A stretch of 64,000 nucleotides of DNA from Abelmoschus esculentus (GCA_035048815.1 JAUCBN010000011.1:19422001-19486000), one strand, 5' to 3'. Shown: positions 1 through 12,711, counted from the stretch's first letter. The notes: generated by a model from the sequence alone, not told the origin. Translations and numbers: made by a program.

Positions 1-240
1 GGTCGTCCTTACGCGTAACCGACTCCCGAACCCAAATATTTTTAAAATGAATCTTTGGTTTATTTTATGGTGTCTGGCCTACCAAAGTGGCCGGTGGCGA
101 CTCCAAATTAATTTTAAAATTCAATTGTTTTCAATAAAATTTGGTTTTTCATATTTAAAAGCAATAAAACTCGATTTTTCAAAATTCACGCGCCATGCTA
201 TTTTTCACACTTTTCGGTTTTAAAATGGTCGCGAAAAATA
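1..240 (+). repeat. 3' part of a Tat/Ogre-type LTR, cut by the window edge
   Basis: The first 120 bases share the block 'cgtaaccgactcccgaaccc' followed by 'ggtggcgactcc' with the 3' parts of the LTRs that end at 6,294 and 41,695. The order and orientation match a plus-strand LTR end. The right edge fades into AT-rich sequence, so the boundary is approximate. Confidence 0.45.
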
Positions 241-1045
241 TTATATAATATATATTTTAAAGCATCGATCTTAACTTAAAGATATTAAAATAAATAATCT
301 GATCTTAAATTTTATTTTATTTTTAAAAGTAATTTTAGTATGTTCTTTGTTTGCTACTTTATTTGTAGTATTTTATTTTTATCGGATATTTTAAATATTT
401 TATGATTAAAGCATTAATATATTTTTAGAAAATAATCTATAAATATGTCTTTTATTACTTTATTTTATATGAAAAAATTATATTATTCATGAATATGTAT
501 TTATTATTTTATGCAATTATGAGTATTTTATTAAAAATATTATTATTCTTTGTTTTAGTCTTTTATTAGTCTTTTATTCTTTTATTAATATAATCTTATT
601 ATTTTATATTTGCCGTACCCTTATCGTACCCGTACCCTGTAATTTTGAGAAATATCGTTTTTCGTTCCCGTCCCGTCCATACCCCGTATCCATCCCCTTA
701 TCCGTATCAGTGTAATTGGCGTCACTCTTTCCGTTTGTTGTTGATGTTTAAGGTATTGAAGATCTCTTTATTTTATTCGAATCTTTATGCCGTTGTCCTT
801 TCATTTTTTGCCAATCTCTTTCGTTTGTGTGTTGGGTGAGTATTAGATTCGTGTTTGTGTTTTACTCTGCCTCTATCGCCATGGTCCTTGCCACCATGTT
901 TTGGTTGTCGACGTCGTTTGTTCGTTGATTGTCAGTTGTCACCGTTCCTGTAGTTAGCCACCTCCAGTGAGGATTCTAGAAGCCCTTATGAATTGAGATT
1001 AAGGGATGAACCCATGTTTTGACTATTTGTGTTTAGTTAAAAATT
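241..1045. other. AT-rich non-coding stretch with a pyrimidine-rich patch
   Basis: No gene is visible. At about 610-705 there is a C-rich patch in which cgtaccc/ccgtatcc motifs recur. A 64-codon open frame overlaps it but shows no recognisable domain and is not called as a gene. Confidence 0.4.
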
Positions 1046-1342
1046 TAGAAGCTATAAACGGACATGTTTACAAATGTTTTGCGAATATATATAAAAACAA
1101 TTATGTTCATGAATATTATGAATATATAAATGAATTTATAAACGAACATGTTCGTGAACGTTAAATTAATATGTTCAGGAACATTAAACGAATTAAATTC
1201 GAACGTTTTAAAAAATAAATGAATCGAGTTTGAATGTGTCACTAAAAAATTAAACGAACATAAATAGAATTTAAACACCTTTAAAAATAAATTAACACAA
1301 ATATATTTTTATTCATTCAAGCTTGATTCGTTTATACCCCTA
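1046..1342. mobile_element. Degenerate hAT-like MITE (~300 bp)
   Basis: The right end, reverse complemented, reads CTAGGGGTATAAACGAA. The left end TAGAAGCTATAAACGGA is a decayed inverted match. The interior is rich in palindromic 'gaacatgttcgtgaacg'-like words, typical of small plant hAT derivatives. I found no convincing 8-bp target duplication, so the class is tentative. Confidence 0.4.
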
Positions 1343-2100
1343 GATCTATCTTAATCTGATGGTTAGGATTAAGGTTAGGATTAATGTGATTGCAAGATAA
1401 AAGAGAAAAACTAGGGTTGCTAAAATTAAATCTAGGAATTTTTATTAGTGGGCTATCTAAACGAGATTTGTAAAATCTAACTTCTGAGTTTTGTATTTGG
1501 GAGTGGACAAATAATATTTTGACTAATTTATTATTATTCATTTTCGGTGGATATTGATGGTTAGATTCTCACACGATTGATGGTTGTGAACTGATATAAT
1601 CAATATTGGGTAGCGGAATATTCCGCCTGATGGTTTAAATCGCTCACCACTCCTTATTCACCTGTTATGTGTCTCGATTGGACAGAGACAAGGAGATTCA
1701 GGAAGCTTCTGGATTTTGATAGTATGCTTGTCTCCATAGAAAATATTTTACTTTTCTTTTTTTTTTGTGATTTTTCCGAATTCATTATAATTGTAATATT
1801 TTCTATGGATTTAATAAAAATTCAGTGACAATTATCAAAAAAAAAAAATAAAGACATTGATACATATACATATACCCATAGGCCATATTAAAATATACAT
1901 GCAAGTATAGACATAATTCACATAATAAGCTATACATACCATATTCAATTACACAATATACACATACTACATGTATAAATATACACTATTATGCTAATAT
2001 GATCATTACTATTAACTACACATTGGTAATTCATGCAATGCATATATAATACACATACTAAAGTATATACATAAACATGCACAATATTATAACATATCCA
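1343..2100. other. AT-rich intergenic sequence
   Basis: No gene is seen. It contains an A-run near 1,839 and irregular acatatac/tatacata words between about 1,855 and 2,100. A 69-codon minus-strand frame at 1,332-1,541 has no recognisable features and is treated as chance. Confidence 0.35.
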
Positions 2101-2930
2101 TACCTTATAACCCCTAAAATCGTCTTAAAAGAAAATATCGAGTTTAAAAAAATAATTATTGAAAACTTTCCCGCAAGTAACATATATTATGTTTAAAATA
2201 ATATTAATTATATTTCACGAAACTCAAACATTAAAATATATTTCAAAATTTTAAATACTAAATGTAACTCCTGAATTTGACTTAAAATTAAAGACCGAAT
2301 TCAGAAAGTCACGACTAAAATCCTTTTCCTCAAGTAACAGATTTTATGTTTAAAGTAATTTATAATTCCATGTAGTTGAGTAAATAAGAAAAACTCAATC
2401 TTTTAAACCTTATCCTGATAGTTAATAAAATATTTGAAAACAAATCTATGAATGCATGTATCCAAAGAAACCAAAATTATAATAGTCCTAATGTCCATAT
2501 TACATAATTATCCCAAACATATATAAACAATTCAAAATAATAAATAGGTTCATACTATTAAATAATAGTAAAATCTAAGAAGAGTGAAATCTTCTAAGTA
2601 CCGAAATGCCTAAGAACCTGAACAAATTTGTAGGAGAATTATAGGGGTATAAGCTAAAGAGCTTATTATGTTTTTAAGGTTCGGTACAATAGAATAAAAA
2701 AAAATATGATTTATATAAACATTTTCTCAAGTACATAAAATCAGATAAATGTGAGTCATGATGCGTGCATAATGTCATGCGTAGTGCAAAAATCTCAACT
2801 ACATCATCACCGGTCCGAATGGAGTAATTTCTTAGAACTCTCACCTACATTGTCACCAAAATCCAAGAGTGATCTTAGGACTTTCAAACCGGAAGGCTAC
2901 CACAACTTCCTCGTACATACAGTGTCGTCC
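2101..2930. repeat. Probable degraded chromovirus-type LTR relic
   Basis: Word order resembles the solo LTR at 57,829-59,830: an early 'taaccccta' block, a 'taagct..agc' block (here near 2,650) and a patch of 'ccgaatgga/gatccgaagg'-like motifs (here near 2,815). Identity is low and the edges are not defined. This is inference from visual alignment. Confidence 0.3.
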
Positions 2931-3440
2931 CTGGGCATGGGCTAGAGGGACGTTCGCCCAGGGCCTCATTATTTTAATATCCGATATTATGATCATATTT
3001 TTTAATATCTTTTTAAAATTTTATTTTTTTTATTAAGAGTTAAATTAATTTTTTAAAGTTATTTTTTGGCCAAAAATTTTATAACACTTGTTATTAAAGA
3101 CTCAAAATTTTCTTAATATTTATTATAAGAACACTTTTAAAATTTATTTTTTTAATATTTATTATTAGGAGTTCAATTTTTTCTCAATACATGTTATTAG
3201 AGAGTTAATTTTCTAATATTTGTGATTAGGGGCCTAATATTTTTCTAATACTTGTGATTTATGGCCCTAATATTTTTTCCAATATTTATTATTAGAGATC
3301 TACTATTAGGAGTTCAATTTTTTTTAATATTTATCATTGGCGATATAACTTTTTATTATTACGGACATATTTTAATTTTATTTTTTAATATTTATTAATA
3401 GAGGTCTAAATTTTAAGTTCGCCCTTGGGCCACTAAAGAA
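2931..3440. repeat. AT-rich repeat with internal imperfect tandem units
   Basis: The block is bordered by 'gttcgcccagggcc' on the left and 'gttcgcccttgggcc' on the right, in the same orientation. Between them a word of the type 'taatatttattattaggagttcaa' recurs about eight times in degenerate form. It looks like an old non-autonomous element or minisatellite. No coding potential. Confidence 0.4.
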
Positions 3441-4013
3441 ACAATACACAACTCAAGGTGTTTGGGTCCCACGTCAAGATAAACTATAACAAACAGAGTT
3501 ACAAATTAAACAAGATTCGATGGACATGTTCACCGGAAGTGGAACAACATAAAATGCGAGGTTTTGACCATGATTTACTAGTTAATAAACAAATGAAGTA
3601 ACAATGAGCAACAGAATATGGCGATGGTAGATTTTCAAACAAATGCTAACGAAGAATAAGATAGACAAAAAGAGATTTTCAATCACAATTTTATGTTTAA
3701 GACATAATCTTAAATGATCTCGTGTATTCACTGACTCAATAACAAATAACGGCGATATAAACGCAACAAAAAATAAAACAAGGAAACCAAAATGATTTTT
3801 TACCCATACTAGTAAAACAATGATGGTGAATAAGATCCGAGGGAAAGGATTGTTTAGTCGATAAAGGGGTCTCTTGATAGTCTCAACTTGACAATCGAAC
3901 GATGATAAAGGCTTGATCATGATTTTATCAAAGAACTAAAAGAGAAAATGTTATTTCTTTAAAAGAGAGAAGTGAGGTAGAACCGTTGTTGCCAAAATGG
4001 CCAAAGTTAAGTG
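3441..4013. other. Unassigned AT-rich sequence
   Basis: No repeat class or gene is recognised. A 112-codon minus-strand frame (3,582-3,920) encodes a generally hydrophobic product with no motif. It looks like a chance open frame in AT-rich DNA. Confidence 0.3.
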
Positions 4014-4292
4014 CCTCTTCACTGTCAAAAAGGGTATTAAAAGTCATATTAATGGTTTAATTGCACAATAGGTTATCAGACTAATGAAGGATTTGTAAAA
4101 AAATCTCCTAAACTCTTCTCATTTTACAAGTTTGCCCTCATTTTTTAAGATTTACTCAATTTAATCCCTTATCCCAACTAAAGTTTTATTTTAAACTAAA
4201 CTCCCAAATCATAGAATTGTAGAATTAGAAATTTTAAAATTTAGGGCTATTTTTAAATGAGAATTTTTTAAGTTAGCCCTCTTCACTGTCAA
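4014..4292. repeat. ~250-bp segment between 15-bp direct repeats
   Basis: CCTCTTCACTGTCAA occurs at 4,014-4,028 and again at 4,278-4,292, each preceded by a similar 'aagtta' word. An exact 15-bp duplication around a 249-bp AT-rich segment suggests a small retroposon or MITE with its target duplication. No terminal inverted repeat or RNA polymerase III boxes were recognised. Confidence 0.4.
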
Positions 4293-4499
4293 CTATCGCA
4301 TCGATTCGAGCATGGAATTGCTTGATGGATTCAATCAATATGTCACGGTGTTGACATTAAATTTTCACCATGTTTTATTTATTGTTTTATTTTTTTAAAC
4401 TCAATAAAATAATGATTCATTTAATTTTAAGTAAGGTCCATTTAATCTAAATAAAAATCTTAACTATTTATTTTATCTTCATGTGCAGCCAATTATTAA

Positions 4500-6294
4500 T
4501 CAATGAATCTAAATAAGATCCAACGGTCCAGATTAAATTCCCAAGAACAGCCCTAACATGGGCCCCACAAGACCACCTTCACGTTTGCTTCTTCTTCACT
4601 CCTGCCGAAGACCTGCAAATTGAAATGGAAAGTTAAGCAATTTATATGGAAATCGCACGGGGGAAATGGAAATAAGATGGTTATTAGATTCGAATTTTGA
4701 AAGGAATAAGTGAAGATTCAATTTCAAATTTGTTCAGATTTGGAAGAAAATTAAGAAGGAATTAACCCCAAATCACTTCCAATTTTTCAACAATTGGAAA
4801 GGGAAAGAATCACACAAATTTTAGGGATCTTTTTATTCTAAATTTTTGTAATTTTGGATATGAATTCCACTATAAAAACCCATCTCCATCACCTTTATAA
4901 CACACAATTGAAAACACAACACAACACCACAAACAATTGAAAACACAACACTTGTAAAAGAGATTTTATACGAGAATTCTCTGAGGAATACTCCGATTTG
5001 TACTTGGAATTGTGTTGGTATAAGAACTTGAAGGCTTTTTTTGGAGGTATCACTTTCTTATTTATTTATTTATTTATTTATTTTAAATTTGCTTTTATTT
5101 GTTTATTATTGGATGTATATTATAAAAATAATAAAATTCATCTTGTTCAATTTTTTTAAAAATATCATCCTTATTGTTGGATTTTTTTAATGTTTTTATT
5201 TATTCGTTTTTAAGGTGAGATTTTTTTAAAAGTTTGAAACCAAAGTTTTTTTATTCTCACCGTCGGCAATGACGGTCGATGCCGGTGGAAGGCGGCCGAC
5301 ACGGTGGTTCGTTCCCGATATTCTTCATTCTTAAAGAATACCAAGAACTTATGAAAGAACTTTTAAAAAATGATGATTTGATGATTGATCCATTCTTTTG
5401 TTGGAATAAAGTTTTTGAGTTTTTTAAAAATTGGGGTTTCATAATTATGGCCGAATCACTTTTATTAAAACTTAATTCTATTTATTTATTTTAAATGACC
5501 TTTTATTAATATTATCATCCTTTTTAAAAAATTAACTTTTATTAAAAGAAAGATAAAAATAAGGAATAAATTAAAATCTTATTCTTAATATTTTTTAACC
5601 TTTATTATCTTCTTTAATTTTTTTTTTATTATTCGTTGTAATATATGTTATCTTTTTTAGTTTAAATAAAGTCTTAGGATTAGGTACTTCAATGCCATAG
5701 TTAGAGCATTTTAAAAAATTTAAAAAATACTTCTCACTTCAATTAATAAATTACACTTAATTAAACTTTAACTTAATAGAAAAATTTACTTAGATTTTTT
5801 TAGGTTAATAATCACTAATCTAGAATAAAACTTTCAACACACCTATTATTTTTTATGATTAAAAAAGTAAAACTTAATTAATGTGGTGTCTTAATAAAGG
5901 GAGGTAACGGGTTAGCGCCAGGAATGTTGGCAGTGATTAAAGTTTAGTCTACTGGAGGTGGGACCGTTAAGATAGAATCAAATTGATAAATGAACAATAA
6001 TTTAAATTTTATATGAACTTATAAATTCTGACATTAAAATGTTTTATAATCAGTAGGTAGCAGTTTTTGGGCATAGTGGGGATGCTAACCCTTCCCCACA
6101 CGTAACCGACTCCCAAACACGTTTTTGTGTTTTCTGTACACCAAAATTGTTGTTTTAATAAAACAAAATGGTTTTATTAAAATAACCCGTTTTTAGGAGA
6201 TTCAATCATACCTTTAAGAAAGATTGGTGGCGATTCCGTTGTTTTTGTTTTTAAAGAAAAAATCGTCGAACCGCTTGAAAAAGGGATTACGACA
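4500..6294 (+). repeat. LTR of a plus-strand Tat/Ogre-like element (5' LTR)
   Basis: The LTR ends with CA at 6,294, three bases before a tRNA-Arg-type primer binding site, so this is a 5' LTR in plus orientation. Downstream of its TATA box come a 'tttatttattta' run, a 'tttaaataaa..cttagg' block, 'gggttagcgcca', then the 'taaccgactccc' block. The same order occurs at 40.1-41.7 kb, which is a related but diverged LTR. The left boundary is uncertain. A GC-rich island lies near 5,260-5,310, inside an otherwise AT-rich LTR. The short open frames here (5,257-5,494) are not genes. Confidence 0.6.
4871..4878 (+). promoter_or_regulatory. TATA box of the Ogre-like LTR
   Basis: TATAAAAA is followed by a C/A-rich leader, at a position matching TATATAAA in the related LTR at 40,493. 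Confidence 0.45.
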
Positions 6295-6297
6295 ACT

Positions 6298-6314
6298 TGG
6301 CGACTCCGTTGGGG
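6298..6314 (+). promoter_or_regulatory. Primer binding site, tRNA-Arg type
   Basis: TGGCGACTCCGTTGGGG lies just after the LTR end. From known biology, this word is complementary to a plant tRNA-Arg 3' end and is the usual primer site of Ogre/Tat elements. The minus-strand element has its counterpart at 35,081-35,099. Confidence 0.75.
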
Positions 6315-7030
6315 AATTTTGTTTTTTTACAAAAAGTGTGTTAAGCCACAAACCGATTACAACTTGTTTTAATGTCCGGAATTTGCAAGTTTATATAAAA
6401 TTTAACTTAATTGTCTATTTATGAATTTGATTCTATTTTACGCATTTAAAATTTATTTTCAAGCTTTATACCTGAGCTTTGTCCCGATCATTTAAGTGAA
6501 GGGAACACGCTATTACTCTCGTGAGAATCTAATTCTCTGCATGGGCCTAATAAGTACCTTCAAGGCTCATATGTCCTAAATCTTCGTAAGGATATTATCC
6601 TTCGCATAGACCTAGGAAAATGAGTCCTCCTAAGTTGAACTTGATTCGTTGAAAGCCTATAATGGGTGAGAATCAGGGGACTTGCTACCCTTAGCAGGGG
6701 ACAACAAAGACAGTTTGGGGACCTTTTTTAGAACCAAACCATGTGTGTGAATCTAAGAGCCCACCTCTTTAAAGCCATGTGAAAAAACTTTATAGTTAGA
6801 ATTTGGTCAAAATGATTTCGTAAGAATAGTCAGTGGAGACATATCTTGAAATGTTTGAATGTGCTACACGTTTATTGTTCATACAAAGAAATTATTTTGG
6901 ATCTTTTAAGTTTTATTTTTGTACTAATTAATTTTCTTTTATTTGTTTTGCATATTTCATTCCTTGCATCATCATATTAGAAGGGGTTGATTCTCAAGGT
7001 ATTTGCTCAATTAGAAAACAACTTTTGAAA
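6315..7030 (+). other. Untranslated leader of the Ogre-like element
   Basis: This stretch between the PBS and ORF1 has no coding potential. It matches the long leader typical of Tat/Ogre elements. G-rich and C-rich words occur near 6,660-6,760. Confidence 0.4.
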
Positions 7031-7981
7031 ATGGATGAGAGGTACCTAAGAATGGAAGAAGAATATGGAAAAGTGCGTCATTGGTCTGGGGTTAATCAAC
7101 GTGAATTCGGGGATAGTTTGACTATTGATCATATGATAGAGACATTGGAGGAATCTCACTTCAGTGTAAAACAAATAAGATACATGAGTTGAGAGAGATA
7201 TGGGATCATACCGACTATGTCACTAAGAAATTATTCTTTGAAACTTATGGAGACATATCCTACTTGTTGTACGTGAAAGTAGACGAGCCCTTCCTTAAAG
7301 CTTTAGTTCAATTCTGGAATCCTGGGTATTGTTGCTTCATTTTCAATGGGGAGGATATGATGCCAATGTTCGAAGAGTATTTTACATTGTTCAATATGCG
7401 TAAGGTCAATAAGAACTGGGTTTATGCCAAACCACCCAAGAATAAGAATGCTCACCAAAGGCTCATTTCTTTTACTGGTATGAGTGATGGATGAGTTAAA
7501 GGTTAGATACGGAAGAAATGAGGTAGCTTTTCGTTTATTTGGTCTCGTATTTGAAACACAATTCCTACTCATCCAGATGAAGACAAAAGGGTAGATCTTT
7601 TAGCCATAACGATCTACGACTTGATCATATTTCCATTGATCCTTGGGTATATTAATGTGGCTTTATTAGACTTCTTTAGCAGTTAAAGAGGGGAGTTAAC
7701 TCAGTACCAGCAGTACTAACAGAGACCTTTATTTCTTTGAATGCCTATAGGAAATTAGAGGGTGTACACTTTAGAGGATATGCTTCATTGCTTCAAGTTT
7801 GGGCTCTTAGTCATTTCTGGAAGTGTCCAGTGCTAACATTACCTAATAGGTCATCTCCAAACTTCTCTCTGCTCCGAGAGTTCCTAGCCAAAGAATGACC
7901 AATATTTAATAAGAATAAGTGGATTGATATATTTAGAGATCATCATGATCAAGATATCGTGTGGAGGGTTCCTTGGATGGG
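7031..7981 (+). pseudogene. Broken Ogre ORF1 with plant mobile domain, interrupted at 7,981
   Basis: From an ATG at 7,031 the sequence encodes fragments matching ORF1 of the minus-strand Ogre-like element at 32-34.5 kb. Shared blocks are 'FWNPGYCCF', 'EEYFTLFN' and, at the end, 'WRVPW' against 'FWNLGYCCF', 'EEYIALLN' and 'WKVPW'. ORF1 of Tat/Ogre elements lies upstream of gag and carries an aminotransferase-like plant mobile domain; its role is not established. There is a frameshift before 7,189, then stops near 7,494 and 7,897. The homology ends exactly where the Athila LTR begins, so the element was split by that insertion. Its gag and pol are not seen beyond the insert. Confidence 0.65.
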
Positions 7982-9181
7982 TGTTAAGTGTTATAATTTA
8001 CTGTTTTTAGATTCCTTTTATACTCATGTTTATTGCTTTATTTAAGCACTTAATTAGTTATAATTTCATATTTTCATGCATATTCATTAGTTGTTATCTT
8101 ATATCCTTGTTTGGTTATTTTTGGTTAATTTCGGTAGAAAAGATGTTGTTGTGGTTTATTTTTTTATTTGTAGAAGAAAATCCTTGATGGAGATCTATCT
8201 ATGGAAAAAAGATATGGAAGATGAAGTCAATTGGACAAACAAGGAAATATGGGATTTGAATATTATATAATTTGGAGATATTTTGTCATGATTATTTCCA
8301 AGTTTACATTATTTCATCATCAAGATTTATCATCATCTCGATATAAAGAGCTGACCGATCACCATAAGGAGAAAAAAGAGAGCTGGATCGAGAGATTGAA
8401 GAGGAAGCAAGTGACAATTTTTTTTCTTTGTATTTTTTATTATTTTGAGTGATGAGAGGAATGTTATTTGGAAACTATTGCCCAGCCATGAACTAATTTT
8501 AGTTGGCTTGAGTTATTCTTATGTTATGAATATTTAGTTTGATTTTTATTAAGTGTTTGGTGTGTTTTAAATTGAGGTTTATTTACTCTTGACAATTAAA
8601 TTTGTTTGCGAGAGAATCAGGAGGATTCGATAAACGATTTATTTATCCAGATCCAAGAGGATTGGATTCACAAAACGAGTAGGTATGGTTCGATCCAAGT
8701 ACGAAAGAATTAATCCGGCTTAAAGATAAGTGTAGGATTTCAACGGCTAAGAAAAGCTACACTTTGTCGAACCTCAAGGATAGTTTCCCAACATTGCCCA
8801 GGCAATTCCCTTGTCGCCATTGCCCAAACAATCTACGAACTGACAACTCGGAGAAATGCCATAAGCAATAGATTGAGCCCAATTGCCTCGGCAAGTAGGG
8901 TGGTGCGAGCACCCATTCACGAAGACAAAATCATTCGACAGTCATTCATAATTCGGAATAACCCAACCTCATTTCTCAATCATTATCTCAACTATTTTAT
9001 TTGCTCATTTATTATTTCAGTCTATTTTAATACAATCTTCTAAACAAATTGTGTTTTTATTATTACAGTGCAAGAGATTAAATTCTAAAAGGCGCACTAA
9101 TCCCTGTGGATCCGATACATTTATACTATAACTTGAATGTGTACACTTGCACGCAATTGCGGAGTACATTTATACCCAACA
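7982..9181 (+). repeat. 5' LTR of plus-strand Athila element 1
   Basis: The LTR starts TGTTAAGTG and ends CCCAACA, 6 bases before a tRNA-Asp-type PBS. It is 1,200 bp. Its sequence recurs in inverted form at 16,889-18,197 and 56,014-57,148. The five bases before it, ATGGG, would be the target duplication, but no 3' partner LTR was found. U5 holds 'actaatccctgtggatccgata', also conserved in the other copies. Confidence 0.75.
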
Positions 9182-9187
9182 AGTTTT

Positions 9188-9203
9188 TGGCACCATTGCC
9201 GGG
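9188..9203 (+). promoter_or_regulatory. Primer binding site, tRNA-Asp type
   Basis: TGGCACCATTGCCGGG differs at two positions from the usual Athila primer site, which is complementary to tRNA-Asp. It is followed by 'caatagcgacttt', which is conserved next to the PBS of Athila element 3 at 55,991-56,007. Confidence 0.75.
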
Positions 9204-9307
9204 TATTGGCAATAGCGACTTTGCTTTTAGTTTCTTGCCTTTTTACTTTAAGTTTTTAATTATTTTTCGGATTCAAGGAACTTATAAATTTGGTTTTATT
9301 GTTGTGT

Positions 9308-10470
9308 ATGACTAGGGCAAGACCATCATCAGAAGATCATTCATTTGAACCCGAAATTGAACAAGTATTTTGTAGGAGGAGACGTGAACAAGGAGCAGCA
9401 ATGGCAGATCCTATTCCTCTTATCGACAATCAACATGCCGCGACAATGGGTGATGACATAGATGGACAACAACCAATTTGTATAGAACGAAGATCCATTA
9501 GAGAATATTTGGAAGAAGATCTCAACGGATTAAATCCAGGAGTTATTGTACATGAAATTGAAGTGGCACATTTCGAGTTGAAGCCAGTAATGTTCAGTAT
9601 GATCAATACGATTGGCCAATTCAGTGGATCGGTAACTGAAGACACTCGACAACATCTCAAGTCTTTCTTGGAGATTTGCAATTCATTCAAGATTCAGGGA
9701 GTTCACGAGGATGTTTTAAGCTTAAAACTATTCTCATATTCATTACGAGATAGAGCGAAAATGTAGCTCAATAGTATTCCATCCGGATCTATAGGAACTT
9801 GGACGAAATTATTTCGTAATTTTATTGCTCGATTTAGTTCTACAAGCTTAACTGATAGATTACGTAATGAAATCACTTCCTTTCGATAGGGTGATGATGA
9901 AGCGATGTACGAAGCATGAGAGCAATATAGAGAACTCTTACGCAAATGTCCCATTCTTGGATTTGCATTATGGACACAAGTGATGATGTTCTACAATGTT
10001 GTGAAGATGCCAACTAGGATGATGTTAGATGCCTCGGCAAATGGCGTATTCTTAGAAAAATCGGTAGAAGAAGCAATGAAAATCTTGAATCACGTTGCAA
10101 AGAATGATACCAATTCCCTAATGCTAGACGAGGAGGAATTAGACGGAACAACACTGAAAATGATGCATCGGGCGCAATTGCTTCACAATTGGCTACCTTA
10201 ACGAATCTGGTTATGAATATGCAGCGTCCAAGTAACACGAAGGAAATCAAGGTATTGAATTCTTTTTGTGATTTATGTAATGGTGACCATGATTCTTTTG
10301 AGTGTTTGCAGAATCTAGAGTCGAGTTTTTACGTGGGAAATTATAATGGGAACAATACAATGTCAAATACCTATAATCCGGCCTGGAAGAAGCACCCCAA
10401 TTTTTCTTGGAGCAATTCGAATAATGCTCTCAATCAGGGAAGTTTAGGCACACAAGTATCGAGATTTTAG
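9308..10470 (+). pseudogene. Athila element 1 gag (broken)
   Basis: Gag would form the virus-like particle and package element RNA. Translation from ATG 9,308 gives 'MTRARPSSEDHSFEPEIEQ' and a typical Athila gag body. The frame meets TAG at 9,764 where a Trp is expected, TAG at about 9,888 where a Gln is expected and TGA at about 9,919 where a Trp is expected. Near 10,190 it shifts frame. After the shift comes a zinc-knuckle-like segment, 'CDLCNGDHDSFEC' (about 10,271-10,310), then an Asn-rich stretch and a TAG at 10,468. The in-frame stops fit C-to-T decay. No functional product is expected. Confidence 0.75.
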
Positions 10471-10476
10471 CAAAAT

Positions 10477-11214
10477 ATGCCTCAACAACAGTTGCCACAG
10501 CAATCGACGCAACCTAGTTCTTTTGAAGATAAATTTGATGCTTTTATGTCAAGAAATGAATCTATAATTGTCAGTAATGAGAAGAAAACTAATGCTTTTA
10601 TGAACAGGATTGAATCTTTCATGAACAGGACTGAGATGCGGTTGCAAAATCAAGAAGCAACGCTCAAAGCTCTAGAGACGCAATTGGGTCAATTTGCACA
10701 AAATTTGAATACAAGACCACCAGGCGGTTTACCTAGCAACACTGAGATTACCAAAGGAATTGACCATGAGCAATGTAAGGTAATCACTACTTGAAGTGGA
10801 TTAAGGATTAACAATGAATCTGTGAAGGAAAACAAACCTCTAGTGAAGCCAAAACCAAAACAAAAAGATGATGAAAAGGAGGAATCAGAAAATGCCACGG
10901 CAAGCCCTGATGCCTTGGCATTACCCTCTCTTAAATTCCAAACGAATGAGAAGATTGAAGATATCCGATGGCCACAACCTTTTTCACAGAGGCTTCGATG
11001 GCAGAAACAAAAATATCAATTTAAGAAGTTTTTGGATATTTTGAAACAAGTTCATATCAATTTTCCGTTGGTCGAGGTGATAGAGCAGATGCCGAATTAC
11101 GCCAAATTTCTCAAAGATATTGTTTCTAAGAGAACAAGGTTAGGCGAGTTTGAAACTATTGTCATGACGGAGGGATGTATGGCCATGTTGCACAACAAGA
11201 TGCCACCTAAGTAG
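10477..11214 (+). pseudogene. Athila element 1 gag C-terminus and gag-pol linker (broken)
   Basis: A Gln-rich start ('MPQQQLPQQSTQPSS') leads to a repeated 'AFMNRIESFMNRTE' segment and an amphipathic helical stretch ending 'LETQLGQFAQNLNTRPPG'. A stop follows at 10,792. A Lys/Glu-rich segment from 10,822 then leads to 'FLDILKQVHINFPLVE', a block that usually precedes the Athila protease. The second frame ends in a stop at 11,212. In a live element this is one continuous reading frame with gag and pol. Confidence 0.65.
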
Positions 11215-11216
11215 GT

Positions 11217-12704
11217 AGTTTCACAATTCCATGTTCAATTGGAAATCACTATGCAGGGAAAGCATTATGCGATCTTGGGGCGAGTATCAATCTTATGCCA
11301 AAATCAATTTTTCAACGATTGAGAATCGAAAAGGCTAGACCCACCATAGTGATGTTACAGCTTGCCGATAGATCTTATGTGTATCCAGAAGGGAAAATTG
11401 AAGACATATTGGTAAGGGTTGATAGGTTTATTTTTCCTGCTGATTTTATTGTTTTGGATTGTGAAACAGACGAACGTGCACCCATCATTCTTGGGAGACC
11501 GTTTTTAGCAACGGGAAGAACATTAATTGATGTCGAAAAAGGAGAACTAACGATGCGAGTCAATGATCAGCAAGTCAAGCTCAACGTTTTTCATACTCTT
11601 AAGCATGCGAATGATCCGGAGGAATGCAAGATCATCCAAGCAATTATCGTATTCAATTTTGGAGTTAAAGATGATATCCTTGAAAATTGCCTCAGTAATT
11701 CCATTGCCAAACCTGAAGAGCATAAAGAACTTGTTGAACCAAGGGACGAAGAACAACCTGAAGCCAATTGGATAGTGAGTCGGCCCGGTAAGTTCTTTGA
11801 ACTAGTTGATTATTTAGGTAAGGGAGGTAAGATCTCAAAACCATCCATTGAGCAACCTCCAACTTTAGAACTAAAACCATTGCCAGGGCAATTGAAATAT
11901 GCCTATTTGGGAAATAACGATTCATTGCCTGTTATAATTTCTTCTAAGTTGCAGCCACAGCAAGAAGAGCAATTGATCGACATGTTGAAAAGGCATAAGA
12001 GATCCTTGGGATGGACGATTGCTGACTTAAAAGGAATTAGTCCGGTAATGTGTATGCACAAAATCATTTTGGAAGAAGATCAAAAGCCATCAATTGAGGC
12101 GCAAAGGAGGCTTAATCCAGCTATGAAGGAGGTTGTTATGAAAGAAATCATCAAATGGCTTGATGCCGGTATTATATACCCTATCTTCGATAGTATATGG
12201 GTAAGTCCGGTACATTGTGTACCGAAGAAGGGAGGTATGACTGTGGTAAGCAATGAGAATAATGAATTGATTCTAACAAGAACTGTTACAGGTTGGAGAG
12301 TTTGTATTGATTACCGTAAGTTAAACAAGGCCACTAAAAAATATCATTTTCCTTTGCCCTTTATTGATCAGATGCTTGACCGTCTTGCAGGAAAACCATT
12401 TTATTGTTTTCTTGATGGATATTCAGGGTACAACCAGATTGCCATAGCACCAAGTGATCAAGAGAAGACGATATTTACTTACCCATATGGAACATATGCA
12501 TTCAGGAGAATGCCGTTTGGTTTATGCAATGCTCCGGCAACATTTCAAAGGTGTATGATGACTATTTTTTTGGACATGGTGGAGGATTTCATAGAAATTT
12601 TCATGGATAATTTTTATGTTTTTGGAGACAATTTTGAAAATTGCCTCAGCAATTTAGAAAAAGTCTTGACAAGATATGAAGAATCGAATTTAGTTCTCAA
12701 TTGA
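11217..12704 (+). pseudogene. Athila element 1 protease and reverse transcriptase (RT Asp lost)
   Basis: The protease active-site block 'CDLGASINLMP' is encoded at about 11,266-11,298, with the D-L-G variant usual for Athila. The flap and 'ILGRPFLAT' segment lies near 11,488. RT begins near 12,010 with 'HCVPKKGG', 'WRVCIDYRKLN', 'FPLPFIDQML', 'FLDGYSGYNQI' and 'RMPFGLCNAPATFQR'. The catalytic box, normally F-M-D-D, reads 'IFMDNFYVFG' at about 12,598-12,627, so the second Asp is now Asn and RT would be dead even in an open frame. The frame ends in TGA at 12,702 where a Trp is expected. Confidence 0.8.
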
Positions 12705-12711
12705 GAGAAAT

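Noticed and set aside
3582..3920. 112-codon minus-strand open frame, hydrophobic
   Set aside because: AT-rich context, no motif and no homologous copy; the hydrophobic residues follow from T-rich codons.
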